Shown in pieces: positions 24,592 through 34,170 of a stretch of 64,000 nt of DNA. The stretch lies in contig JAGONC010000011.1 in NCBI GenBank assembly GCA_017993235.1, forward strand, positions 1 through 64,000, written 5' to 3'. Under the pieces are notes generated by a model. That model worked only from the letters and a program-made list of their open reading frames with translations, searched no databases and was not told the DNA's origin. This DNA is from Lentimicrobiaceae bacterium. Its GTDB lineage: Bacteria; Bacteroidota; Bacteroidia; Bacteroidales; JAGONC01. The position numbers and the translations under genes were made by a program. Position 1 is the first letter of the stretch; each line of letters starts with the position of its first letter.

Positions 24592-26073
24592 ATGAAAGAC
24601 AAGATACTCAATTACGAAGTCTGGTTTGTTACCGGCAGCCAGGACCTCTACGGGACTGAAACCCTCCGGCAGGTAAACGACGACTCCTCGGACATTGCAG
24701 CTTCTTTGGATGCTTCGGATAAAATTCCGGTAAAGATCATTTTTAAACCTGTCGTGACCACACCATCCGAAATTACAGAGCTCTGCCAGCAGGTCAACAT
24801 TACAGAAAGGTGCCTGGGCATCATTGCCTGGATGCACACTTTTTCTCCTGCCAAGATGTGGATAGCGGGTCTCAGTATCCTTGCCAAACCCTTGCTTCAC
24901 CTTCATACACAATTCAACAGGGACATCCCCTGGGATTCGATCGACATGGATTTCATGAACCTGAACCAGTCAGCACACGGTGACCGTGAATTTGGGTTCA
25001 TCTGTACAAGGATGCGCATGAACCGCAAGGTGGTGGTCGGGCATTGGCAGACCGATCGGGTACAGGACGAAATTGCAGTCTGGATAAGGGCCTCCATGGG
25101 ATTTCATGAGTCAAAAAGACTGAAAATCTGTCGCTTTGGCGACAATATGCGTTATGTTGCTGTAACTGAGGGAGATAAAGTGGAAGCGCAAAAGATCTTT
25201 GGCTGGCAGATCAATTACCATGGTGTCGGGGAACTGGTTGAGTGTATGAAAGAGGTTTCAGGAGCGGAGATTGAATGGCTGATAAGCGAATACCGGGATA
25301 AATATTCATTTGGCACCAGTCAGATCGACCCGGTTCGTTACCAGGCCCGCATTGAGCTGGGCCTTAAAGCCTTCTTCGAACAGCATGGTTATCAGGCCTT
25401 CACCACCAACTTCGAAGATCTTTTCGGGCTTCAGCAGCTTCCGGGACTTGCGGTTCAACGGATGATGGAACAGGGTTGGGGATTTGGAGCGGAAGGTGAC
25501 TGGAAGCAATCAGCTCTTGTGCGGATTATGAAGGTGATGGCTGAAGGGATGAAAGGGGGATGCTCCTTCATGGAGGATTACACGTATCACCTCGATCCGG
25601 AAAAGCCGGCTGTTCTCAGTGCTCATATGCTTGAGATCTGTCCATCCCTTGCCGCAGAAAAACCTGCGATTGAAGTTCACCCGCTTGGCATTGGCGGCAA
25701 GGAGGCACCTGCCAGGCTTGTCTTTACGGTTCCAACCGGCCGGGGGATCGTGGCTACATTGGTTGACCTGGGAGGGCGGATGCGCATGATCATCAATCCG
25801 GTAAATGTGATCGCACCCAGGCCATTGCCGAAATTACCGGTCGCCCGTGCCCTGTGGGTACCTGAACCCGACCTGCATACAAGTGCCCACGCCTGGCTCC
25901 TGGCCGGAGGTGCTCATCACACGGGATTCAGCATGGCGCTGAGCCGGGAATACCTGGAAGATCTGGCTGAAATGTTCGGGATTGAGCTGATCGTGATCGA
26001 TCAACACACCAACATCTCCGACTTGAAGAAAGAGCTCAGGTTTAACGATGTATATTTTCGGAAAATGAATTAA
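24592..26073 (+). CDS. araA: L-arabinose isomerase
   Basis: Converts L-arabinose to L-ribulose using a Mn2+ site. The N-terminus VWFVTGSQDLYG is diagnostic. Family blocks include WMHTFSPAKMWIAGL, LHTQFNRDIPW and the metal-site region with GFGAEGDWK, FMEDYTYH and HMLEICPSL. The second His region is AHHTGFSMAL near the C-terminus. At 493 residues it has the normal length (E. coli about 500). First gene of an operon with the symporter (27 bases on), araD and araB. No AraC or AraR regulator is in the window. Confidence 0.97.
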   Translation: MKDKILNYEVWFVTGSQDLYGTETLRQVNDDSSDIAASLDASDKIPVKIIFKPVVTTPSEITELCQQVNITERCLGIIAWMHTFSPAKMWIAGLSILAKPLLHLHTQFNRDIPWDSIDMDFMNLNQSAHGDREFGFICTRMRMNRKVVVGHWQTDRVQDEIAVWIRASMGFHESKRLKICRFGDNMRYVAVTEGDKVEAQKIFGWQINYHGVGELVECMKEVSGAEIEWLISEYRDKYSFGTSQIDPVRYQARIELGLKAFFEQHGYQAFTTNFEDLFGLQQLPGLAVQRMMEQGWGFGAEGDWKQSALVRIMKVMAEGMKGGCSFMEDYTYHLDPEKPAVLSAHMLEICPSLAAEKPAIEVHPLGIGGKEAPARLVFTVPTGRGIVATLVDLGGRMRMIINPVNVIAPRPLPKLPVARALWVPEPDLHTSAHAWLLAGGAHHTGFSMALSREYLEDLAEMFGIELIVIDQHTNISDLKKELRFNDVYFRKMN

Positions 26074-26100
26074 TTCAGCGGTAAGTAAAAGTTACAGAAT

Positions 26101-27765
26101 ATGACGACATTGGACTGGATTGTACTGGGTGCCTTCATTGCTGCTCTGGCTGGGATCATTATCTGGGTACTGCTCAAGAAAGACAAGGATACCTCCGATT
26201 ATTTCCTGGCTGGGCGCGATGCGACATGGCTGGCGATCGGGGCATCCATCTTCGCTTCCAATATTGGATCCGAACACCTGGTAGGCCTCGCCGGCGCCGG
26301 AGCGGAAAGCGGAATGGCCATGGCGCACTGGGAAATGCATGGATGGCTTATCCTTATGCTGGGATGGGTATTTGTTCCCTTCTACTCCCGTAGCAAGGTC
26401 TTTACCATGCCGGAATTTCTGGAGAGAAGATACAATCCGCAATCACGGTCGTTTTTATCCATCATTTCGCTGGTCAGCTACGTACTGACAAAAGTTGCAG
26501 TCACCGTATATGCCGGTGGGATTGTTTTCAAGGATGTTTTCGGGATCGAAGCCATCCGGATATTCGGTACAGAAATCGATTTCTTCTGGGTGTCCGCCGT
26601 TGGACTTGTCGTCCTGACAGGCCTTTACACAACCCTGGGAGGGATGAAAGCCGTACTCTATACCTCGATACTTCAAACGCCTGTACTGTTACTGGGCTCT
26701 GTCCTGGTGCTGATCCTTGGTCTTACGAAAATCGGAGGATGGTCGGAAATGATGGAAGTCATCCGTAGTGCTCCGGTCAATGAATATGGTGACAGTATGG
26801 CGAATCTGATACGCTCACCTCACGATCCTGAATTTCCCTGGACGGGCGTACTTCTGGGATCAGCCATCATTGGTTTCTGGTACTGGTGTACCGATCAGTA
26901 CATCGTCCAGCGCGTTCTGTCAGCACGAAATATGACGCAGGCAAGGAGAGGATCCATATTCGGTGCTTACCTGAAACTAACACCCGTCTTCATATTCCTG
27001 ATCCCCGGCATGATCGCATACGTGATGAACCAGAAGGGAATGATCCAGCTCTCAAGCAACGACGCGGCATTTTCCACGCTGGTCAAGGAACTACTACCCA
27101 TGGGATTCAAGGGTGTGGTGATCGGTGGCCTGCTGGCTGCCCTCATGAGCTCCCTGGCTTCGCTGTTCAACTCATCTGCCATGCTTTTCACGGTTGATTT
27201 CTATAAAAAATACAAACCTGATGCAAGTGAACGGCACTATGTCGTGGTCGGTAAAATCGCAACTGCGGTTGTCGTATTACTCGGAATTCTATGGATTCCC
27301 GTCATGAGGGGCCTGGGAAAAGTGCTATACGCTTATCTGCAGGACGTCCAGTCCCTTCTTGCCCCTGGTATTGCGGCAGTGTTTCTCCTGGGGATCCTGT
27401 CAAAAAGGACCACTCCAAAGGCAGGTCTCTATGGGCTGATCGTGGGTTTTATCCTGGGAATGTTACGGCTCGGACTGAAATTATTCGAGGACTCCATGAA
27501 TCCTGACGGAATTATTTACAGGATATTTCTAGCACCCAACTGGTTACACTATGAAATCGCCCTGTTCTTCATCATTATCCTATTGATGATCATGATCAGT
27601 TTCTTTACGAAACCAAAAGATTTTTCGAGCATTCGGGGACTTACACTAGGTTCGGTCACTCCTGAGCAGCGGGTCGAGGTCCGAAGCAGCTTCGGCAAAT
27701 GGGATGTGATCAATACGATCATCATTATCAGCATCGTTATCGCATTTTACATTTATTTCTGGTAA
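26101..27765 (+). CDS. Sodium/solute symporter (SSS family), probable arabinose importer
   Basis: Inner-membrane Na+-coupled sugar transporter of the SGLT branch. At least 13 membrane helices are visible across 554 residues. The family signature begins with IGASIFASNIGSEHLVGLAG in helix 1-2, followed by GMAMAHWEMHGW, FGVIGFWYWCTDQYIVQR-like text (IIGFWYWCTDQYIVQRVLSA) and GGLLAALMSSLASLFNSS, all SGLT hallmarks. It lies between araA and araD, which makes L-arabinose the likely substrate. A galactose- or xylose-type specificity cannot be excluded. Confidence 0.9.
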   Translation: MTTLDWIVLGAFIAALAGIIIWVLLKKDKDTSDYFLAGRDATWLAIGASIFASNIGSEHLVGLAGAGAESGMAMAHWEMHGWLILMLGWVFVPFYSRSKVFTMPEFLERRYNPQSRSFLSIISLVSYVLTKVAVTVYAGGIVFKDVFGIEAIRIFGTEIDFFWVSAVGLVVLTGLYTTLGGMKAVLYTSILQTPVLLLGSVLVLILGLTKIGGWSEMMEVIRSAPVNEYGDSMANLIRSPHDPEFPWTGVLLGSAIIGFWYWCTDQYIVQRVLSARNMTQARRGSIFGAYLKLTPVFIFLIPGMIAYVMNQKGMIQLSSNDAAFSTLVKELLPMGFKGVVIGGLLAALMSSLASLFNSSAMLFTVDFYKKYKPDASERHYVVVGKIATAVVVLLGILWIPVMRGLGKVLYAYLQDVQSLLAPGIAAVFLLGILSKRTTPKAGLYGLIVGFILGMLRLGLKLFEDSMNPDGIIYRIFLAPNWLHYEIALFFIIILLMIMISFFTKPKDFSSIRGLTLGSVTPEQRVEVRSSFGKWDVINTIIIISIVIAFYIYFW

Positions 27766-27787
27766 TCGTTCATGAATCCGTTACATC

Positions 27788-28471
27788 ATGCTTAATGAAC
27801 TGAAAGAGCGTGTATACAATGCCAATCTTGATCTGGTGAACCATGGATTGGTACTGTTCACCTTTGGCAACGTCAGTGGCATTGACCGGGAAAAAGGATG
27901 GATCGTCATCAAGCCCAGCGGGATTGATTACAGGCAAATGAAGGAAAGGGATATGGTTGTTGTGGATCTGAGTGGAAAGGTGGTGGAGGGCCGGTACAGA
28001 CCTTCCACCGACACACCCACCCATCTCCAGTTATATAAAGCTTTTCCTGAGGCAGGAGGCATTGCGCATACCCATTCCACCTACGCCACTGCCTGGGCAC
28101 AGGCAGGGAAAAACCTTCCCATCCTTGGCACCACGCACGCAGATCATTTCTCGCAGCCAATCCCATGCACACCCGTTATGACCCCTGAACAGGTGGAAGG
28201 TGAGTATGAAACAGCGACAGGCCTTTTGATCATCCATACGTTCAATAATCTGGATTACCGACAGGTTCCGGGCGTTCTGGTAAGGAGCCATGGACCCTTT
28301 ACCTGGGGCAAAGATCCCGCCGAGGCTGTCTACAACAGTGTCATACTTGAAGAACTGGCTCACATAGCCTACCTGACCCTGGAGATCAATCCGGAATCAA
28401 CTATGAATAAAGCGCTCATCACGAAACATTACAGGCGCAAGCATGGAAAGGATTCGTATTATGGACAGTAG
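27788..28471 (+). CDS. araD: L-ribulose-5-phosphate 4-epimerase
   Basis: Class II aldolase-family enzyme converting L-ribulose-5-phosphate to D-xylulose-5-phosphate. Zinc ligands are visible in AHTHSTYATAWAQ (two His) and in RSHGPFTWGKDP. Other family blocks are TFGNVSGIDRE, VIKPSGIDYRQM and TDTPTHLQLY. The length (227 residues) is close to E. coli AraD (231). It follows the symporter by 22 bases and overlaps araB. Confidence 0.96.
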   Translation: MLNELKERVYNANLDLVNHGLVLFTFGNVSGIDREKGWIVIKPSGIDYRQMKERDMVVVDLSGKVVEGRYRPSTDTPTHLQLYKAFPEAGGIAHTHSTYATAWAQAGKNLPILGTTHADHFSQPIPCTPVMTPEQVEGEYETATGLLIIHTFNNLDYRQVPGVLVRSHGPFTWGKDPAEAVYNSVILEELAHIAYLTLEINPESTMNKALITKHYRRKHGKDSYYGQ

Positions 28472-30140
28472 GACAGCGAAATATGTGATCGGCGTCGATT
28501 TTGGGACCGACTCGGCGCGTGCACTGCTGGTGAACGCATATACCGGAGAAGAACTGGCCAGTTCTGTTAAAAACTATCCCCGATGGAGTGAGGGAAAATA
28601 TTGTGATCCGGTAAAAAACCAGTACCGCCAGCATCCGCTGGACTACATGGAGGTACTGGAAGGAACCGTTAAAGAAGTGCTTGCAGCAGACGGACGGGGT
28701 ATCGCCGGTCATGTGGTTGGCATTTCGATGGATACGACTGGTAGCACACCGGTACTGACTGACGCGGAGGGCATTCCCCTTGCATTGACCGCAGGGTTTG
28801 AAGAAAATCCGAATGCCATGTTCATCCTGTGGAAGGATCATACAGCCGTTAAAGAAGCTGAGGAAATCAATCGGCTGGCTAAAAGCCTGGAGGTGGATTA
28901 TACAAAATATGTCGGGGGGGTCTATTCTTCGGAATGGGTCTGGGCGAAGGTGCTCCATGTGATCCGGCAGGATACCGCGGTCAGGCGGGCAGCCGCTTCC
29001 TGGATCGAGCACTGCGACTGGATGCCGGCGCTGTTGTGCGGCCGTCAGCGACCTGTTGATGTCGTTCGCAGCCGCTGTGCAGCAGGGCATAAAGCCCTGT
29101 GGCACGCTGAGTGGAATGGACTGCCTCCTGCCAGCTTCTTTTCAGCATTGGACCCAGACCTGGGTCGCCTACGGCAGAATCTGTCTGATATGACTTTCAC
29201 ATCCGATGTGAAGGTCGGGTACCTCACACCTGAATGGGCCAGCCGGCTGGGGCTCACAACAAAGGTAGCCGTTGGCACAGGTGCTTTCGACTGCCACATG
29301 GGTGCCGTAGGAGGAGAAGCCACACCGAATGTTTTAACGCGGACCATTGGTACTTCCACCTGCGATATCATGACCGCCAATCCGGCAGATGTAGGTGATA
29401 AATTAATTGCGGGCATATGCGGACAGGTCGACGGATCGGTGATACCCGGTTATGTGGGCCTCGAAGCGGGCCAGTCAGGCTTTGGCGACATCTATGCGTG
29501 GTTCAAAAAGGTGATCGCATGGCCAGTTGAGAACCTGCTGGAAAACACTTCCCTCATCAATCCGGAAATCAGGGAGAAACTCAGGGAGGAAATCCTGGAA
29601 GAGATCATCCCTCACCTGAGTGAAGCAGCTTCCCGGATACCCGTTGAAGAGTCAGCTATCGTTGCGCTCGACTGGATGAATGGCCGAAGGACACCGGATG
29701 CCAACCAGCAGGTTAAAGGGGCAATCATGGGGCTTACCCTGGCTAGCGATGCACCCAGGATATTCAAGGCACTGGTGGAAGCCACCGCCTTCGGATCAAA
29801 AGCCATCGTGGAAAGGTTCGAACGGGAAGGTGTCAGGATCCATGAGATCATCGGACTCGGAGGAGTGGCCAAAAAGTCACCTTACGTGATGCAAACCATG
29901 GCCAATGTGTTGAACATGCCCATCAAGGTAGCTGCCACAGAACAAACCTGTGCCTTCGGCGCCGCTATGTTTGCGGCTGTCGCGGGAGGGTTACACCAAA
30001 AGGTTGAAGATGCCCAGAAAGCAATGGGAAAAGGATTCGACACCATTTATTACCCTGACAAAGCCTCTGCAGAGACCTACCAGCGTTTATACCAGGAATA
30101 CCTCAGACTCGGAAAGTTTGCCGAGGAGGCATCTGCCTGA
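28461..30140 (+). CDS. araB: Ribulokinase
   Basis: FGGY kinase phosphorylating L-ribulose. The N-terminal phosphate loop is VIGVDFGTDSARALLV. Family signatures include SMDTTGSTPVL, GAFDCHMGAVGGEATPN, and the ATP-binding stretch EIIGLGGVAKKSPYVMQ near the C-terminus. The ATG at 28461 overlaps the end of araD by 11 bases and has an AAGGA sequence 8 bases upstream; ATG 28443 in the same frame is possible. 559 residues, normal for ribulokinase. It completes the arabinose catabolic operon. Confidence 0.96.
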   Translation: MDSRTAKYVIGVDFGTDSARALLVNAYTGEELASSVKNYPRWSEGKYCDPVKNQYRQHPLDYMEVLEGTVKEVLAADGRGIAGHVVGISMDTTGSTPVLTDAEGIPLALTAGFEENPNAMFILWKDHTAVKEAEEINRLAKSLEVDYTKYVGGVYSSEWVWAKVLHVIRQDTAVRRAAASWIEHCDWMPALLCGRQRPVDVVRSRCAAGHKALWHAEWNGLPPASFFSALDPDLGRLRQNLSDMTFTSDVKVGYLTPEWASRLGLTTKVAVGTGAFDCHMGAVGGEATPNVLTRTIGTSTCDIMTANPADVGDKLIAGICGQVDGSVIPGYVGLEAGQSGFGDIYAWFKKVIAWPVENLLENTSLINPEIREKLREEILEEIIPHLSEAASRIPVEESAIVALDWMNGRRTPDANQQVKGAIMGLTLASDAPRIFKALVEATAFGSKAIVERFEREGVRIHEIIGLGGVAKKSPYVMQTMANVLNMPIKVAATEQTCAFGAAMFAAVAGGLHQKVEDAQKAMGKGFDTIYYPDKASAETYQRLYQEYLRLGKFAEEASA

Positions 30141-30169
30141 GACCATCGCTGCCTTCACCAGAAATGTAT

Positions 30170-30177
30170 TATCTTTG
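30170..30177 (+). promoter_or_regulatory. -7 box for the tandem exported paralogues
   Basis: TATCTTTG, a match to TAnnTTTG, lies 49 bases before the ATG at 30226 in the short gap after araB. No convincing upstream TTG was found. Confidence 0.45.
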
Positions 30178-30225
30178 CAAAAAATTTAACAGGAAAAACG
30201 CTGTGCATAATAAATTTTTATACCT

Positions 30226-31002
30226 ATGAAAAAGATGATCTTTATCCTGGGGACTGTCGTGCTGCTGGTTGGAATTACATCCCAGCAGGTATCCTCACAG
30301 AACCTCATGGAAAAAATGAAGAAAAAGGCGGAAGAAGCCCTTTTGAAAAAGACACCGGCCGGTGAAGAGCAAAAGGATGACCCATCCACCACCGGCACTT
30401 CATCACAAGGCACCGGCGGTCCGTCAAACACCAAAGGAGGGGGATTGAGTGCAAAGACGATCGATATCCAGCAGCAAATTGCCGATGCACAAACTGCTTT
30501 CGATGCGAAAAAATTCACCGATGCCAAATACTCCATACGCCAGGCCATCCTCGGCATCGAGCTGGAGATCGGGAAGAACATCCTCAAGGAGTTGCCCGAA
30601 AAGATCGCAGGTCTTCCCATCGTACCGGAAGAGGACAATGTCACCAGTAGCGGGATTGGATTTGTGGGGCTGGTCATCCATCGTGTCTACGGCTCGGGTG
30701 ATCAACAATTCACCCTGACCATTGGCAACGATGCGGTCATGCTTTCGGCAGTGAACATGTACCTTGCCTCGGGAGCCTATACCTCCACTGCTGAGGAGCA
30801 GAATGTACAGCAGACAAAATTCAAGGATTACAGAGCGATCATTGAATATGATGAATCCTCCGGATATAAGCTGAGCGTTCCTTTCGGACAATCATCCATC
30901 CTGGTCACCGAAGGAGTGAACTTCAATTCGGATAATGAATTTATGAGTGCATCCAATGAAATTGATATTGAAAACATTAAGAAACACCTTGGGGAACAAT
31001 GA
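30226..31002 (+). CDS. Exported hypothetical protein, paralogue 1
   Basis: Unknown function. Signal peptide FILGTVVLLVGITSQQVSSQ, then a charged helix (MEKMKKKAEEALLKK), a Ser/Thr/Gly-rich linker and a globular domain from about residue 85. That domain opens with a helix pair of TPR-like look (AQTAFDAKKFTDAKYSIRQA), continues with LGIELEIGKNILKELPEKI and ends in beta strands (IIEYDESSGYKLSVPFGQS). The next gene has the same domain. The ATGA overlap with it suggests both products are made together. Confidence 0.7.
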   Translation: MKKMIFILGTVVLLVGITSQQVSSQNLMEKMKKKAEEALLKKTPAGEEQKDDPSTTGTSSQGTGGPSNTKGGGLSAKTIDIQQQIADAQTAFDAKKFTDAKYSIRQAILGIELEIGKNILKELPEKIAGLPIVPEEDNVTSSGIGFVGLVIHRVYGSGDQQFTLTIGNDAVMLSAVNMYLASGAYTSTAEEQNVQQTKFKDYRAIIEYDESSGYKLSVPFGQSSILVTEGVNFNSDNEFMSASNEIDIENIKKHLGEQ

Positions 31003-31601
31003 GAACAACATTATTTTCTTTCATATTGATCCTGTCGCTGTTTGCCATTCAGGTACATGCGCAGGATGTGAGCGGACAGCTGAATACAGCCACTGCATCC
31101 TACACTTCGGGTGATCTGGAGAATGCCCGTTTTTCCCTTCAGGAAGCGCTTAACGGTGTGAATCAAGCCCTGGGCAAAGAGATACTTGATCTGCTTCCCG
31201 GCACACTCGGGGGAATGAATGCTCAGCTGGATGCAGATAATGTAACAGGGACCAATATGGGCTTTGCCGGTTTATATGTCAACCGCGATTACCAGAAGGA
31301 TACGATCCGGGATGCCTCCCTGGAGATCATCAGCGACTCTCCTATGCTGGCAACGGTGAATTCGTTGCTGACCATGTCAACCATGTTTTCATCGGATCCG
31401 AATCAGAAACGGATTAAAATAGGCAGCTATAAAGCGTTGATGACAAAAAGCGAAAGTAATGACATCATCTCCTATGACATCCAGATGCCGTTCGGTAATT
31501 CGATGATGACCTTCAAAACAAACGGGATCGCTGATGAGGCTGAGGTGACAGGTTTGGTCAACTCCCTGCCCATTACAGATATTGTCAGGCTCGCCCAATA
31601 A
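30999..31601 (+). CDS. Exported hypothetical protein, paralogue 2
   Basis: Unknown function; a shorter version of the preceding protein without its linker. Signal peptide FILILSLFAIQVHAQ, then the shared domain: ASYTSGDLENARFSLQEAL, LGKEILDLLPGTLGGM, NVTGTNMGFAGLYVN, IDIQMPFGNSMM-like strands. The order and spacing of these blocks match paralogue 1, so the pair arose by tandem duplication. No membrane segment other than the signal. Its stop is 80 bases before the stop of a minus-strand gene, with a shared hairpin between. Confidence 0.7.
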   Translation: MRTTLFSFILILSLFAIQVHAQDVSGQLNTATASYTSGDLENARFSLQEALNGVNQALGKEILDLLPGTLGGMNAQLDADNVTGTNMGFAGLYVNRDYQKDTIRDASLEIISDSPMLATVNSLLTMSTMFSSDPNQKRIKIGSYKALMTKSESNDIISYDIQMPFGNSMMTFKTNGIADEAEVTGLVNSLPITDIVRLAQ

Positions 31602-31633
31602 TTCATTTAAGAACCATTAGCATATTCATGGAG

Positions 31634-31668
31634 AAAAAAGCCGGGTGGCGGCAGGAAACGCCACCCGG
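31634..31668 (-). terminator. Intrinsic terminator of the coiled-coil gene
   Basis: A perfect 10-base stem (CCGGGTGGCG at 31641-31650, CGCCACCCGG at 31659-31668) with an 8-base loop. On the minus strand it is followed by a T6 run (A tract 31634-31639), the classic form. It also sits 40 bases after the plus-strand paralogue and may act in both directions, though there is no T run on that side. Confidence 0.8.
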
Positions 31669-31682
31669 GGGAGATATGTAGA

Positions 31683-32639
31683 CTATCTGGCTTCCGCCAG
31701 TTCGGCGTTGTTATCGCGAACGACGATCACCAGATATTTGGTCTTTTCCCAAAACCTCTCCGGATCGGTGATCCTGATCGATCCTACCCTGCCCTGGTCG
31801 TCCAGCAGCTGATAGGTTGATGGATCCTGATCCGTAATGATCTCGCAATGCCTGGCATCCACAGGGATTTCCGTGACCACCCGGGTATCAATCCTGTGAA
31901 ACTGCTCGGGTACTAATTCATTGCTGAGAATCTTGACCTGGTTAATACCAAGGAATCCCCCTTCTTTCTCCACGATCTTTCTATCTTTCAATGCTTTGTA
32001 GGTACCAATCGTATAATAGGCCGTATGAAGCACCTGTTCCTTTTCCAGCAATTGTTTTTGTTGCTCCTCGATTGTGACTGATTTCGCGGCAAGGTGCTGA
32101 TCGAGTTCGTTCACCCTGACCACCAGCTGCTCCTTCACCTGGATCATTGCATTCAGGTCCTGTTGCATCCTCTCCTTTTCGGCGACCAGCATGGTGACCT
32201 CTGCTTTATACTCATCCAGTTTCTGTCTGAGGTCCTTCTCCGTACGCTGATATCCGGCTATTCTTTTATCCTTTTCACCCAATTGATCATTCAGACTGGC
32301 AATGAGGGCATTATTCTCATTCAGCAATTGCTCAATGATATTGATCTCATGCTGGATCCGCTCCTGGGGATCAAGGACACCGCCATGCTCAACGCTGGTA
32401 AGTTTATTATGCAGTAATCTCTCCTGCTTTCTTATTTCCGAAAGATTGTTCTCTATCCGGGTAAAAGCATCCAGCATGTATTTCTCCTGGGCTGCCTGCA
32501 ATTTTTGAGTCTCCTCCATGAGCTCCTGCCTTTGGTCATATTGCCTGAGGGCGGCAATGATCCCAACGGCAGCGACTACCGTGACAAACAACATTAAAAT
32601 GTTCTTTATCATTATCTTCTTGTTATCCTTTAGTTCCAT
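31683..32639 (-). CDS. Membrane-anchored coiled-coil hypothetical protein
   Basis: Unknown function. One membrane helix (ILMLFVTVVAAVGIIAAL, about residues 13-30) is followed by about 170 residues of heptad-rich coiled coil (to about 200) and a C-terminal globular domain. That domain includes GGFLGINQVKILSNELVP and FHRIDTRVVTEIPVD, ending in WEKTKYLVIVVRDN. The topology (short N-terminus, then a long coil) suggests a periplasmic or cytoplasmic scaffold. A sigma-54-like promoter lies upstream and the neighbouring regulator is an NtrC-type activator, so it may be that activator's target. Confidence 0.7.
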   Translation of the reverse strand: MELKDNKKIMIKNILMLFVTVVAAVGIIAALRQYDQRQELMEETQKLQAAQEKYMLDAFTRIENNLSEIRKQERLLHNKLTSVEHGGVLDPQERIQHEINIIEQLLNENNALIASLNDQLGEKDKRIAGYQRTEKDLRQKLDEYKAEVTMLVAEKERMQQDLNAMIQVKEQLVVRVNELDQHLAAKSVTIEEQQKQLLEKEQVLHTAYYTIGTYKALKDRKIVEKEGGFLGINQVKILSNELVPEQFHRIDTRVVTEIPVDARHCEIITDQDPSTYQLLDDQGRVGSIRITDPERFWEKTKYLVIVVRDNNAELAEAR

Positions 32640-32678
32640 AGCAACTAAGTTACAGTTTGATTATGATCAGCGTTAGAT

Positions 32679-32694
32679 TACCATTCCTATGCCA
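32679..32694 (-). promoter_or_regulatory. Sigma-54-like -24/-12 element
   Basis: On the minus strand this reads TGGCATAGGAATGGTA. It has the full -24 half (TGGCAY) and fits 14 of 16 positions of TGGCAYRNNNNTTGCW, but the -12 GC is GT. It lies 40 bases upstream of the coiled-coil gene and downstream of a sigma-54 activator gene. Confidence 0.35.
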
Positions 32695-32775
32695 CCAGGA
32701 AGGCAGAACTATAATATACTCATAATCAATTAATTATATAAAATTAATCCGACAGGGTCAATCAAAATAAAAAGA

Positions 32776-32796
32776 TTTTTATCAAAATGATAAAAA
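32776..32796 (-). terminator. AT-rich perfect hairpin after the sigma-54 activator gene
   Basis: TTTTTATCA (32776-32784) and TGATAAAAA (32788-32796) form a 9-base palindrome with a 3-base loop, 13 bases after the stop of the activator gene on its strand. It could terminate transcription or be an operator; its AT-rich stem makes it a weak terminator. Confidence 0.35.
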
Positions 32797-32808
32797 ACGG
32801 GGAGGGGA

Positions 32809-34170
32809 TTAGATTTCTTTAAGCATCCGGTACACTGTGGCCTGTCCTATGCCCAGTTTTTGAGCGACAAGTCTGATATTGTTTGCATATTTTTTCAGAT
32901 AGAATTTCAGTATGGTCTTATCATACTCTTTGAGTGTCATTTCATCCGACAGGACGTCAGCCATCAGATCGGAATGGCTGAGCATGATATCGGATGCAGC
33001 CAGGGTATCGCAGGTGCTCATGACGATTGCCAGTTCGATCACGGATTTCAGCTCCCTGATATTTCCCGGCCAGGGATAACCCATCAACCGGTTTTTTGCT
33101 TCTTCCGACAGGATCTTATCCGGAAGGTGATTGTCCTTGCAATAGGCATCCATAAAGTGACGGGCCAGGATCAGGACGTCGTTTTCCCGTTCGCGTAGTG
33201 GAGGAAGATCGATCTGCAGACCAAACAGGCGGTAATAAAGATCCTGTCGCAATGTTCCGTTTTTTACCTCGTTTTGCAGATTACGGTTACTGGCAACGAT
33301 AATACGGCAGTCGAATTTAATGATTTCATTGCTTCCAAGCCGGCTTAACTCCCTTTCCTGCAAAGCCCTGAGCAACTTGGGCTGGAAATTGATATCGGTA
33401 TCTGCAATTTCATCCAGGAATAAAGTGCCTCCGTGTGCCTCTTCCAGTTTACCAATCCGGCGGGTGGCTGCACCGGTAAACGCTCCTTTTTCGAATCCAA
33501 AAAACTCACTCTCGAACAGTTCGGAAGGAATGGCACTCATATTGACCGCCACGAAGGATTTTTCCCTGCGCGGCGAATGGAAATGGATGGCTTTTGCGAT
33601 CACTTCCTTACCTGTTCCGGTTTCTCCTGTTATGGTCACGGTAATGTTGTTCGTGACTGCCTTTCCCATCAGGTCAAGCACCTTCCTCATGGCCGGACTG
33701 TTACCTACAACAACCTTCTGAAAATCATACCTGCTGATTACCTCCTGCTCGAGAGCCCTGATCCTCCTCTTCAGTCCGGAACTTTTTATGATCTTCATTA
33801 CCGCGTTATGCAGCCTCTGCCGGATCTCTTCATTTTTCACCAGGTAATCAAAAGCTCCCTCATGGAGCAGATCCACAGCGGTCTGTACATCCTCCTGCTC
33901 AGAAATGATGATCACTTCGATCCCATCGTCAAATTCCCTGATCTTCCTGAGCAGATCCGATCCCTTTGTATCCGGTAAACGATAATCCAGCGTGATGATA
34001 TCGGGTCGTTCATGCAGATGAGCAAGCAACTCCCTCCCACTGAAAAAATTTTTGACCACGTAACCGGGATAGATATCCAGGTGGTGAACCAGCAACCGGT
34101 TATACCATTCATTGTCTTCCACGACAAATATTGTCACCTGTTCTTCCTGCATGGTTTTTTCGTTAATCAT
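32809..34170 (-). CDS. Sigma-54-dependent response regulator (NtrC family)
   Basis: Phosphorylation-controlled transcription activator. Residues 12-125 are a receiver domain with phospho-acceptor Asp62 (ITLDYRLPD). Residues about 150-380 form the AAA+ domain with Walker A GETGTGKE (182-189), the sigma-54 contact loop GAFTGA (229-234) and LFLDEIAD. A Fis-type helix-turn-helix closes the protein (NIRLVAQKLGIGQATVYRML). The ATG at 34170 overlaps the kinase stop (ATGA), so the partner is the adjacent hybrid kinase. The full GAFTGA shows it depends on sigma-54. Confidence 0.95.
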   Translation of the reverse strand: MINEKTMQEEQVTIFVVEDNEWYNRLLVHHLDIYPGYVVKNFFSGRELLAHLHERPDIITLDYRLPDTKGSDLLRKIREFDDGIEVIIISEQEDVQTAVDLLHEGAFDYLVKNEEIRQRLHNAVMKIIKSSGLKRRIRALEQEVISRYDFQKVVVGNSPAMRKVLDLMGKAVTNNITVTITGETGTGKEVIAKAIHFHSPRREKSFVAVNMSAIPSELFESEFFGFEKGAFTGAATRRIGKLEEAHGGTLFLDEIADTDINFQPKLLRALQERELSRLGSNEIIKFDCRIIVASNRNLQNEVKNGTLRQDLYYRLFGLQIDLPPLRERENDVLILARHFMDAYCKDNHLPDKILSEEAKNRLMGYPWPGNIRELKSVIELAIVMSTCDTLAASDIMLSHSDLMADVLSDEMTLKEYDKTILKFYLKKYANNIRLVAQKLGIGQATVYRMLKEI

